Assembly: GCA_963714995.1 (NCBI GenBank)
Contig: CAVQQP010000014.1
Span: 1-54,391 of the forward strand
Direction: 5' to 3'
Length of the DNA: 54,391 nt
From: Prado023 sp963714995
GTDB lineage: Bacteria; Actinomycetota; Actinomycetes; S36-B12; CAIYMF01
Below are positions 16,723 through 25,900 of the stretch, piece after piece (position 1 is the first letter of the stretch; every line of letters starts with the position of its first letter). The notes under the pieces are model-generated. The model was not told the origin of the DNA. It was given only the letters and a program-made list of their open reading frames with translations, and did not search any database. Both the position numbers and the translations under genes were made by a program.

Positions 16723-18447
16723 TCAGTCGGCGAGCTCGCGGTAGCGGTTGGTGATCGGCTGGCGGCGGTCGCGGCCGAACGAGCGCGGCGTGATCTTGGT
16801 CCCGATCGGGTACTGGCGCCGCTTGTACTCGGCGAAGTCGGTCATCCGCAGCACCCGCTCGACCAGCGCCCGGTCGTGGCCGTCGGCGACGATCTCCTCA
16901 GCGCCGCGGTCACGCTCCACGTAGTCGTCGAGGATGTCGTCCAGGACGTCGTACTCGGGCAGGGAGTCGGTGTCCTTCTGGTCGGGGCGCAGCTCGGCCG
17001 ACGGCGGCTTGTCGATCGAGTTGGGCGGGATGGGCGGGGTCTGGCCCAGGCGCTCGGCCTCGGCGTTGCGCCACCGGGCCAGTCGGAACACCCAGGTCTT
17101 GGGCACGTCCTTGATGGGCCCGAAGCCGCCGACCGCGTCGCCGTAGATCGTCGAGTAGCCCACGGACAGCTCGCTCTTGTTCCCCGGGGCCAGGACCAGG
17201 TGGCCCTCCTGGTTGCTGATGGCCATGACGGTCGTGCCCCGGATCCGGGCCTGCAGGTTCTCCTCGGCCAGGCCGGTGAGCTCCATGGAGGACATGAACG
17301 CGTCGAAGATCGGGGCGATCGGGATCCGCCGGATGTGCGCGCCCAGCCGCTGGGCGAGGTCGAACGCATCGTCCTGGGAGTGCTGCGAGGAGTACTTGCT
17401 CGGCATCGAGATGCCGTACACATTGGCACCACCGATCGCGTCGGCAGCGATCGCGGCGACGAGTGCGGAGTCGATGCCGCCGGACATGCCGAACGTGACG
17501 GAGCGGAACCCGTTCTTGCGCACGTAGTCGCCGACCCCCACGACCAGGGCGGCGTACATCTCGGCCTCGTCGGTCAGCCGGGGCTCGATGGCGGGACGGG
17601 GAAGCGGCTCGTACGGCGCGACCGGTCCACCGGGGACCTCGGCGGTGCAGTACCCGTCTGCGGGTGCGAGGTCGAGGTCGACGACGAGCAGGGATTCGGC
17701 GAACTGCGGTGCGCGGGCGATCAGCTCGCCGTCGGCGCCGACCACCAGGGAGTCGCCGTCGAACACGAGCTCGTCCTGACCGCCGACCATGTTGACGTAG
17801 GCCAGCGCCGCCCCGGCCTCGACGGCCCGCCGCGAGGCCAGCGCGAGGCGGGTGTCGTCCTTGTGCAGCTCGTAGGGCGAGCCGTTGATCACCACGAGCA
17901 GGCCGGCCTGCACCTCGCGCACCTGGGCGACCGGTCCGCCGTCCTGCCACAGGTCCTCGCAGATCGCCAGGGCGACGTCGACGCCGGCGATCCGCACCAC
18001 GCACGGGTCGGTCCCGGGCACGAAGTAGCGGAACTCGTCGAACACCCCGTAGTTGGGCAGGTGGTGCTTGCTGTAGCGGGCGACGACCTGGCCGCCGTGC
18101 AGGACGGCGGCGGCGTTGATGGGTGCCCCGCGCGGCGTGCCCAGGGGGTGGTCCCGGCCGCCGTCGCGCAGGTCGAGGTAGCCCACGATCACCGCCGTGT
18201 CGCCCAACCCCTCGTCGGCCAGGGTCACGGCGAGGGTGTCCAGGGCGGTGATCGAGGCCTGCTGGAACGACCAGCGCAGCGCGAGGTCCTCGATCGGGTA
18301 GCCGGTCAGGACCATCTCGGGGAACGCCACCAGGTGCGCCCCGGCCGCTGCTGCCTCCCGGGTCCGATCCAGGACGATCGCCGCGTTGCCCGCGAGGTCG
18401 CCGACGACGGGATTCACCTGGGCCAGGGCGAGTCTGAGTTGGGGCAC
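16723..18447 (-). CDS. nadE: glutamine-dependent NAD+ synthetase
   Basis: This 574-aa two-domain enzyme performs the last step of NAD synthesis, amidating deamido-NAD with ammonia channelled from glutamine. The N-terminal nitrilase-like glutaminase domain (1-270) has the full Glu-Lys-Cys triad: E44 (FPEMVLTGYP), K127 (YSKHHLPNYG) and C163 (AICEDLW). The C-terminal synthetase domain has the ATP pyrophosphatase motif SGGIDS (322-327), then GNKSELSVGYSTIYGD and the C-terminal YPIGTKITPRSFGRDRR. Start GTG 18447 has no ribosome site; TACCCT (18459-18454) lies six bases upstream, so the mRNA is probably leaderless. Divergent from glnA across a gap of about 50 bp. Confidence 0.95.
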   Translation of the reverse strand: MPQLRLALAQVNPVVGDLAGNAAIVLDRTREAAAAGAHLVAFPEMVLTGYPIEDLALRWSFQQASITALDTLAVTLADEGLGDTAVIVGYLDLRDGGRDHPLGTPRGAPINAAAVLHGGQVVARYSKHHLPNYGVFDEFRYFVPGTDPCVVRIAGVDVALAICEDLWQDGGPVAQVREVQAGLLVVINGSPYELHKDDTRLALASRRAVEAGAALAYVNMVGGQDELVFDGDSLVVGADGELIARAPQFAESLLVVDLDLAPADGYCTAEVPGGPVAPYEPLPRPAIEPRLTDEAEMYAALVVGVGDYVRKNGFRSVTFGMSGGIDSALVAAIAADAIGGANVYGISMPSKYSSQHSQDDAFDLAQRLGAHIRRIPIAPIFDAFMSSMELTGLAEENLQARIRGTTVMAISNQEGHLVLAPGNKSELSVGYSTIYGDAVGGFGPIKDVPKTWVFRLARWRNAEAERLGQTPPIPPNSIDKPPSAELRPDQKDTDSLPEYDVLDDILDDYVERDRGAEEIVADGHDRALVERVLRMTDFAEYKRRQYPIGTKITPRSFGRDRRQPITNRYRELAD

Positions 18448-18500
18448 ACCGCGAGGGTAGCGCCCGCGCGGAGGGTCGCCGATGGGGCAGTATGTCCCCC

Positions 18501-19838
18501 ATGGACAAGCAGACGGAGTTCGTGCTGCGCACGGTCGAGGAGCGCGACATCCGGTTCGTCCGGCTGTGGTTCACCGACGTGCTCGGGTACCTGAAGTCGG
18601 TGGCGATCGCCCCGGCGGAGCTCGAGAGCGCCTTCAGCGAGGGGATCGGGTTCGACGGCTCGGCCATCGAGGGGTTCGCCCGGGTGCAGGAGGCCGACAT
18701 GCTGGCCATGCCCGACCCCGGCACGTTCCAGGTGCTGCCGTGGCGCGGTGAGACCGAGGGCGTGGCGCGCATGTTCTGCGACATCACGATGCCCGACGGC
18801 AGCCCCTCGTTCGCGGACCCGCGCTACGTGCTCAAGCGCACGCTGTCGCGCGCGGCCGACCAGGGCCTGACGTTCTACACGCACCCGGAGATCGAGTTCT
18901 ACCTGTTCAAGGAGCCGCACCGGCCCGGCCAGCAGCCGGTCCCGATCGATGAGGGCGGGTACTTCGACCACACGCCCCAGGGCTCGGGGTACGACTTCCG
19001 CCGCCAGGCCATCGGAATCCTCGAGGCGATGGGGATCTCGGTGGAGTTCAGCCACCATGAGGGCGGCCCGGGCCAGCAGGAGATCGACCTGCGCTACGCC
19101 GATGCGCTGACGACTGCGGACAACATCATGACGTTCCGGCTGGTCGTCAAGGAGGTGGCCCTCGAGCAGGGGGTCTCGGCGACGTTCATGCCCAAGCCCC
19201 TGCGCGACCACCCGGGATCGGGAATGCACACGCACCTGTCCCTGTTCGAGGGCGATCGCAATGCGTTCTTCGAGGCCGGTGCCGAGCTCCAGCTGAGCAG
19301 CACCGCGCGGGCCTTCATGGCCGGGATCCTGCACCATGCGCCCGAGATGAGCGCCGTGACCAACCAGTGGGTCAACTCGTACAAGCGGCTGGTGGGCGGC
19401 GGGGAGGCGCCGGCGTGGGTGTGCTGGGGGCACAACAACCGCAGCGCGCTGCTGCGGGTGCCCATGTACAAGCCGGAGAAGGGCAACTCGACGCGCATCG
19501 AGTACCGCGCGATGGACTCCGCGGCCAACCCCTACCTGGCCTATGCGCTGCTGCTCTCGGCGGGCCTGAAGGGGATCGAGGAGGGCTACGAGCTCCCGCC
19601 CGGTGCCGACGACGACGTGTGGGCGCTGAGCAACTCCGAGCGCCGCGCGATGGGGCTCAACCCGCTGCCGATGAGCCTGAACCAGGCGATCCAGGCGATG
19701 GAGCGCAGCGAGCTCGTGGCCGAGACCCTCGGCGAGCACGTGTTCGACTTCTTCCTGCGCAACAAGCGCGCGGAGTGGGAGGACTACCGCCGACAGGTGA
19801 CCCAGTTCGAGCTGGACCGCTACCTCCCCGTCCTGTAG
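18501..19838 (+). CDS. glnA2: type I glutamine synthetase, GlnA2 subgroup
   Basis: A 445-aa enzyme that condenses glutamate and ammonia to glutamine with ATP. Recognisable blocks: GFDGSAIEGFARVQEADM, FYTHPEIEFYLF (metal Glu), GPGQQEIDLRYADAL, GSGMHTHLSLF, NQWVNSYKRLVGGGEAP (ATP site) and NNRSALLRVPMYKP. The usual adenylylation motif NLYDLPP is replaced by EGYELPPGADDDVW, keeping a Tyr in position but with a different flank, as in mycobacterial GlnA2. ATG 18501 (MDKQTEFVLRT) matches the usual GlnA2 start; an ATG nine bases upstream (18492) is possible and sits nearer GGGGCAG. glnE follows nine bases after the stop. Confidence 0.92.
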   Translation: MDKQTEFVLRTVEERDIRFVRLWFTDVLGYLKSVAIAPAELESAFSEGIGFDGSAIEGFARVQEADMLAMPDPGTFQVLPWRGETEGVARMFCDITMPDGSPSFADPRYVLKRTLSRAADQGLTFYTHPEIEFYLFKEPHRPGQQPVPIDEGGYFDHTPQGSGYDFRRQAIGILEAMGISVEFSHHEGGPGQQEIDLRYADALTTADNIMTFRLVVKEVALEQGVSATFMPKPLRDHPGSGMHTHLSLFEGDRNAFFEAGAELQLSSTARAFMAGILHHAPEMSAVTNQWVNSYKRLVGGGEAPAWVCWGHNNRSALLRVPMYKPEKGNSTRIEYRAMDSAANPYLAYALLLSAGLKGIEEGYELPPGADDDVWALSNSERRAMGLNPLPMSLNQAIQAMERSELVAETLGEHVFDFFLRNKRAEWEDYRRQVTQFELDRYLPVL

Positions 19839-19847
19839 GCGCCGATC

Positions 19848-22793
19848 GTGACCGAGCCCCCCTCAGGGCGCGCCGACACCCTGGCCGGCCGGCTGGCCCG
19901 GTTGGGGGTCACCGACGCCCTGCGGGCGGGTGCGGCGCTCATGGGCGTGGGCTGGTGGTCCCTGGACCTCCTCGACGAGGTGGGCGCCGCCGCCGACCCG
20001 GGACAGGTCGTGCGCACCGCCCTGGACCTGCAGGCCGCCGACCCGCAGCGCATGGGCGCCGTGGCCGCGGATGCACGGGCATGGCGCCGGTTCGCCCAGA
20101 CCACGGGGGTCTCCGTCGCGCTCGCCCAGCACCTGGTGCGCCACCCCGAGCACCTCGAGATCCTGTTCGAGGACTCCCCGCCGCCGGGCGCGCAGGCGTT
20201 GCGCGCGCAGATCGTGGACGCGGCCTCGGGGATGGGCGCGGGGGCCGCCGATGCGCTGCGCGTGGCGTACCGGGCGGCGGTCCTGCGCATCGCGATCGCC
20301 GACGTCGTCCACGGGGCGCCCTTCGAGCTGACGGCGCTGCGCCTGTCCGAGCTGGCCGACGCCGTCCTGTCCGGTGCCCTGGCCGCCGCCCACGAGCAGC
20401 TGCCCGACAGCGCCCCGCAGGCCCGGCTGGCCATCATCGGGATGGGCAAGTGCGGAGGTCGCGAGCTGAACTACATCAGCGACGTCGACGTGATCTTCGT
20501 CGCCGAGCCCGCCGAGGGCGTCGAGGAGTCCGAGGCCCTGCGCACGGCGACCACGCTGGCCTCGACCGTGATGCGCCTGTGCAGCCAGCCCACCGCCGAG
20601 GGCAGCATCTGGGAGGTCGACGCGAACCTGCGCCCGGAGGGGCGGGCCGGGGCCCTGGTCCGGACGTTGCGCAGCCACGTCGGCTACTACGAGCGCTGGG
20701 CCAAGACCTGGGAGTTCCAGGCCCTGCTCAAGGCGCGCGCCGTGGCCGGCGACGAGGAGCTGGGGGCTGCCTACATCGACGCCGTCCTGCCGTTCGTCTG
20801 GTCGGCTGCGAACCGCTCGGGGTTCGTCACCGAGACCCAGCAGATGCGCCAGCGGGTCGAGCGAAACGTGCCGGCCAAGGACGCGGACCGCCAGCTCAAG
20901 CTGGGCAGGGGAGGGCTGCGCGACGTCGAGTTCAGCGTGCAGCTGCTGCAGCTGGTGCACGGGCGCAGTGACGTCATGCTGCGCAGCCCGACCACCCTGA
21001 CCGCCCTGGAGTCCCTGGCCACCTGGGGGTACGTGGGCCGCGAGGACGCCTCGGGCCTCGCCGGTGCGTACCGCTTCCTGCGCACCCTGGAGCACCGGAT
21101 CCAGATGCACCGGATGGTGCGCTCGCACGTCGTGCCCCGCGAGGACGAGGACCTGCGGCGCCTGGGCCGCTCGATGGGGTTCATGGCCGACCCCGGCAAG
21201 GAGCTCGTCGAGGCGTGGCAGCGCCGGGCGCACGAGGTCCGGCGCATCCACGAGAAGCTCTTCTACCGGCCCCTGCTGGACGCCGTCGCCCGCCTGGACA
21301 GCGGCCAGGCCCGGCTCACGCCCCAGGCGGCCCGCGAGCGCCTCGACGCCCTGGGCTTCCGGGACCCGGCCGGCGCGCTGAACCACATCGAGGCGCTCAC
21401 CTCCGGGGTGAGCCGGCGGGCGGCGATCCAGCGCACGCTGCTGCCGGTGATGCTCGGATGGTTCGCCGACGCGCCGGACCCGGACGCCGGCCTGCTCGGC
21501 TTCCGGCGGGTCAGCGAGGACCTCGGTGGGACGCCCTGGTACCTGCGGCTGCTGCGCGACGAGTCGGCCTGCGCCGAGCGGATGGCCCGGGTGCTGGCCA
21601 GCAGCCGGTACGCCTCCGAGCTGCTGCAGCGGGCCCCCGACGGCGTGGCCCTGCTCGCCGATGCCGCCGAGCTGCGCCCCCGGCAGTCCGGTCCGCTCAC
21701 GGCGGAGTTCCTGGCCACCGCCGCGCGGTACGACGATGCCGCCGAGGCGGTGGTCGCCGTGCGCGCCCTGCGCCGGCGCGAGCTGTTCCGGATCGCGGCC
21801 ACCGACATCCTCGAGCCGCTGACCGTCGACGACGTCGGCAACGCCCTGACCGATGTCGCCGACGCCACGATCTCCGGGGCCCTGCAGGCGGCGACCGCCG
21901 AGCTGGAGCGGGCACGCGGGTCGGCGCTGCCGACCCGGATGCTGGTCATCGGGATGGGCCGCTACGGCGGCGGTGAGATCGGCTACGGCAGCGACGCCGA
22001 TGTCGTGTTCGTCCACGACCCCCTGCCCGGGGTCGACGAGCGCGAGGCGGCCGCCGCCGCGTCCCTGGTGGCCAACGAGGTGCGGTCCCTGCTCAACGCC
22101 CCGTCGCCGGATCCCCCGCTGCAGCTGGACACCGACCTGCGCCCGGAGGGCAAGCAGGGCCCGCCCGTGCGCACGGTGGCCTCCTACCTCGGGTACTACG
22201 ACCGGTGGCGCTCGTTCTGGGAGGCCCAGGCCCTCCTGCGCGCCGATCGGGTCGCCGGCGATCCGCAGGTCTGGGCCCGGGTGCGCGCCGGGATCGACCC
22301 GATCCGCTGGCCGGTCGACGGGGTCGGGGCCGACCAGCTGCGCGAGATCCGCCGGCTCAAGGCCCGGATGGAGAACGAGCGGCTGCCGCGGGGTGCGGAT
22401 CCGACGCTGCACACGAAGCTGGGGCGCGGCGGGCTCTCGGACGTCGAGTGGGTCATCCAGCTGCTCCAGCTGCAGCACGCCCATCGGATCCCCGAGCTGC
22501 GCACGACCCGGACGATGGCCGCCCTCGAGGCGGCCCGGCGCACGGGCCTGCTGGAGGCAGCCGACGCCGATGTGCTCTCCGACGCCTGGCGGATGGCCAC
22601 GCGCATCCGCAACGTCGTGATGCTCGTGCGCGGTCGGGCCACCGACATGGTGCCCACCGACGTCCAGGAGCTGGGAGCGGTGAGCCGGATCCTGGGGTAC
22701 GCCCCGGGTGAGTCCGGTGCCCTGCTGGAGGACTACCGACGCACGACCCGACGCGCCCGGGCCGCTGCCGAGCGACTCTTCTACGGCCAGTAG
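19848..22793 (+). CDS. glnE: glutamine synthetase adenylyltransferase/deadenylase
   Basis: This 981-aa bifunctional nucleotidyltransferase attaches AMP to, or removes it from, a tyrosine of glutamine synthetase according to nitrogen status. It has two nucleotidyltransferase cores with the G-x-G-x2-G-G-x-E...SD-x-D pattern: IIGMGKCGGRELNYISDVDV near 195-215 and VIGMGRYGGGEIGYGSDADV near 698-718. Each is followed by a helical domain with LKLGRGGLRDVEF and TKLGRGGLSDVEW. The length is normal. Start GTG 19848 lies nine bases after the glnA2 stop, with little ribosome site, so translation probably depends on coupling to glnA2. Its classical target motif is not in the neighbouring synthetase, so the main target may be a glnA1 elsewhere. 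Confidence 0.93.
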   Translation: MTEPPSGRADTLAGRLARLGVTDALRAGAALMGVGWWSLDLLDEVGAAADPGQVVRTALDLQAADPQRMGAVAADARAWRRFAQTTGVSVALAQHLVRHPEHLEILFEDSPPPGAQALRAQIVDAASGMGAGAADALRVAYRAAVLRIAIADVVHGAPFELTALRLSELADAVLSGALAAAHEQLPDSAPQARLAIIGMGKCGGRELNYISDVDVIFVAEPAEGVEESEALRTATTLASTVMRLCSQPTAEGSIWEVDANLRPEGRAGALVRTLRSHVGYYERWAKTWEFQALLKARAVAGDEELGAAYIDAVLPFVWSAANRSGFVTETQQMRQRVERNVPAKDADRQLKLGRGGLRDVEFSVQLLQLVHGRSDVMLRSPTTLTALESLATWGYVGREDASGLAGAYRFLRTLEHRIQMHRMVRSHVVPREDEDLRRLGRSMGFMADPGKELVEAWQRRAHEVRRIHEKLFYRPLLDAVARLDSGQARLTPQAARERLDALGFRDPAGALNHIEALTSGVSRRAAIQRTLLPVMLGWFADAPDPDAGLLGFRRVSEDLGGTPWYLRLLRDESACAERMARVLASSRYASELLQRAPDGVALLADAAELRPRQSGPLTAEFLATAARYDDAAEAVVAVRALRRRELFRIAATDILEPLTVDDVGNALTDVADATISGALQAATAELERARGSALPTRMLVIGMGRYGGGEIGYGSDADVVFVHDPLPGVDEREAAAAASLVANEVRSLLNAPSPDPPLQLDTDLRPEGKQGPPVRTVASYLGYYDRWRSFWEAQALLRADRVAGDPQVWARVRAGIDPIRWPVDGVGADQLREIRRLKARMENERLPRGADPTLHTKLGRGGLSDVEWVIQLLQLQHAHRIPELRTTRTMAALEAARRTGLLEAADADVLSDAWRMATRIRNVVMLVRGRATDMVPTDVQELGAVSRILGYAPGESGALLEDYRRTTRRARAAAERLFYGQ

Positions 22794-22890
22794 CCGAACC
22801 TGCGGTCCCATCGGCGATAGGGCCGTTCGACCCTGGCGGACCGTGCCAGAGGTCCCGAATCGGCTTGTCCCGCCGGGGCGTCCCTGCGTA

Positions 22891-22940
22891 TCATGAGGGC
22901 CAAACATGAAGGTTTACTCATATAAATGGTGGGTATACCT
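22891..22940 (+). promoter_or_regulatory. AT-rich fas upstream region with candidate -10 and operator
   Basis: In the 180-bp gap between glnE and fas there is a local A/T-rich patch that stands out from the surrounding sequence. It contains TATAAA (22921-22926) and TATACC (22934-22939) as possible -10 elements. Upstream is a short inverted repeat TCATG-N9-CATGA (22891-22909), which could be a regulator site. No good -35 was found for either -10, so the exact start is undecided. Confidence 0.4.
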
Positions 22941-22973
22941 GGGGGCACCCCGCACCTCCCGAGAGGCTCGACG

Positions 22974-25900
22974 ATGACGACCACCGCAGGACAGTCCCAC
23001 CCGACCGTGACCGGCACCGGAGTCGCGCTGGCCGGAAGCCTGGCCGCCGGGCTCGGCGCCGGAGCGCACCACGCGACCCTGCTGTTCCCCGGGATCGACG
23101 CGACATGGCCGCGCGCCCTGGCCGCCGCCCTGGTGGGTCGCCCCGAGCTGGCCGCCTGGGTCGACACCGTCGTGACCGACCTCGACGACTGGGCCCAGAC
23201 CCCGGCCGTGCGCAGCCTCGGGCTGTTCGCCGACGGGTTCTCGCACCTGCTCCCGACCGGCCCCGACGATCCGATCAGCCCGGTTGCGGCGACCGGGCCC
23301 TTCTCGCTCGTGGGCAACCTGCTGACGAACCTCGTGTGCCTGGCTGCCCTCGACGCCGAGGGACTGCGCCCGGCCTCGACTGCGCCGACGACCCGGTCGG
23401 CCGGCCACAGCGCCGGGCTCCTGGCCGCCGTGGTGGCCACGGCGCGCGATCGTGACGGGCTCGTGCCGGTCCGGGTGGCCGCTGACGCCGCGCGGATCGC
23501 CGCGATCATGGGCGCGTACGCCTCCCGGCACCCCTGGGCCGTGTCGGACTCCGCGGTCGCCGCCGCCCTTGCCGGCGACGAGACCGCCGGCACGCCGATG
23601 GTCGCGATCTCCGGTCCGCGCACGGCACGCCTGGCGGGGATCCTGGCGGGCGTCGGCGCTGACGAGCAGATCGCCGTCGGGGTCGTCAACGGCCCGACGC
23701 GGCACATCCTCGCCGGGGATCCCACGGCGCTGGCGCACCTGCGCACCGGACTCGAGGGCCTGGCCCAGGTGGAGGCCAAGAAGCGCGCCGCCGGCCAGCT
23801 CGGCGGGACGCCCTTCCGCTTCGCGTGGGAGCCGTTGGCCAGCTCGGTCCCGTTCCACCACCCGGACCTCGAGGGCTCCGCGCACGATGCGCTTGCCCGG
23901 ATCGCCGACTTCGGGCTGTCCCTGCCGTCCATCGGGTCGGCCCGGATCACCGACCCCGCGACCGGGCAGGACCTGCCCGCCGAGGACACCCTGCGCGCGA
24001 TCGTGGTCTCGGTGCTGGCCCGGCCCCACGACTGGGCCGGTGCGGTCACGCAGAGCGTCCCGGCGGGCACCGTGGCGATCATGGTGAGCCCCATGGGCGC
24101 CCTGGCCGGCCAGACGGCCGCCGACCTGCGGGGGCGGGCCGCGCTGGTCATCGACCCGGCCACGACCACGGGGCGGATGGCCCTGTTCACCCCCGGCAGC
24201 GCGCCGGCGGTCCCGGAGACCTACGAGCGCTTCGCGCCGCGGGTGGTGCGCTTCGCCGACGGCTCGCTGCGGCTGGCGAACCTGCACACCCGCCTGTCCG
24301 GTCGCTCGCCGATGATCCTGCCCGGGATGACGCCCTCGACCGCGGAGGCCCCGATCGTGGTCGCCGCCGCCAATGGCGGTCACGTCGCCGAGCTGGCCGG
24401 CGGGGGCCAGGTCACCGAGCGCATCTTCACCGAGCGCATGTCCGAGGTGGCCGAGGGCCTCGAGCCGGGCCAGGAGATCGTGATCAACGCCCTGCACCTG
24501 GACCCGTACCTGTGGAACCTCCAGCTGGGCCGCGAGCGGCTGGTGCAGAGGGCCCGGGCGGCGGGCGCCCCGATCAACGGGGTCACCATCTCCGCGGGGA
24601 TCCCGGAGAAGGCCGAGGCGCTGGCCCTGCTCGACGAGCTCGCGGCCGCAGGCATCTGGCTCAACGCGTTCAAGCCGGGCACCGTCGCGCAGGTCCAGGA
24701 GGTCCTGGCGATCGCTGCCGAGACGCCGCACCCCCTCTGGATCCACCTCGAGGGCGGCACCGCCGGGGGCCACCACTCGTGGGAGGACCTCGACGAGCTG
24801 CTGCTGTCCACCTACCACCTGATCCGGGAGCACGAGAACGTCGTCCTGGCTGTCGGCGGCGGCATCGCCGACCCGCAGCGGGCCGGCGAGCTGCTGACCG
24901 GTACCTGGGCGCACGCCCATGGGGCGGCGACCATGCCGGTCGATGCGATCCTGCTGGGTACGGTCACCATGGCCACCCGCGAGTCGGCCGCGTCGCCCTC
25001 GGTGAAGGCGGCACTCGCGGCCGCGTCCGGTCATGACGGGTGGGTCGCCCGCGGCAAGGTCGCCGGTGGGACCACCTCGGGGCGCTCCGGGCTGAACGCG
25101 GACATCCACTTCCTGGACAACAGTGCCGCGCGGGCTGCCCGGCTGCTGGACGAGGTGGCCGGTGACGAGGGTGCTGTCGCGGCCCGTCGGGAGGAGATCA
25201 TCGAGGCCCTGGCTGCGACCGCCAAGCCCTACTTCGGTGACGTCGCCGACATGACGTACGCCGAGATGCTCGAGCGCTTCGTGGTGCTCACCGCCCTGGG
25301 CCGCGATGGCCGTTACGAGGACGGCGCCTGGCTCGACGTCACCCACCGCAGTCGGTTCATCGCCCTGCTCCAGCAGGCCGAGGCGCGGCTGAATCCGGCC
25401 GACACCGGGCGCATCGACACGCTGTTCGCCGACCCCTCGTCGGTCGACGATCCTGCCGCGGCGCTCGAGCTCCTGAGCGCCACCTACCCGACCGCGCGCA
25501 CCGCCCTGATCCACCCGGCGGACGTCGCGCACTTCCTGTCCGTGGCCCGCAGGCCCGGCAAGCCGGTGCCGTTCGTCCCGGTGATCGACGCCGACGTGCG
25601 CCGGTGGTACCAGTCGGACTCCCTGTGGCAGTCGCACAGCGACCTGTACGACGCCGACCAGGTGCTGATCATCCCCGGCCCGGTCGCCGTGGCGGGGATC
25701 ACCACGGTCGATGAGCCCGTCGCGCACCTGCTGGACCGGTTCGAGACGTCGGTCGCCGAGGCCCTGGCGGCCGACGGCGCCGTGGGCGCCGACGCCCGGG
25801 ACATCGCCGACTTCCGGCTGGGGCAGAACCCGGCCGCACCCGCCTCCGGGCCCGAGGCGCTGCTGGCTGCGGCGATCGCGGCCCCGACGTGGACCTGGAT

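Noticed and set aside
16609..18594. 660-codon open frame opposite nadE
   Set aside because: Antisense to a complete NAD synthetase and lacking any family pattern.
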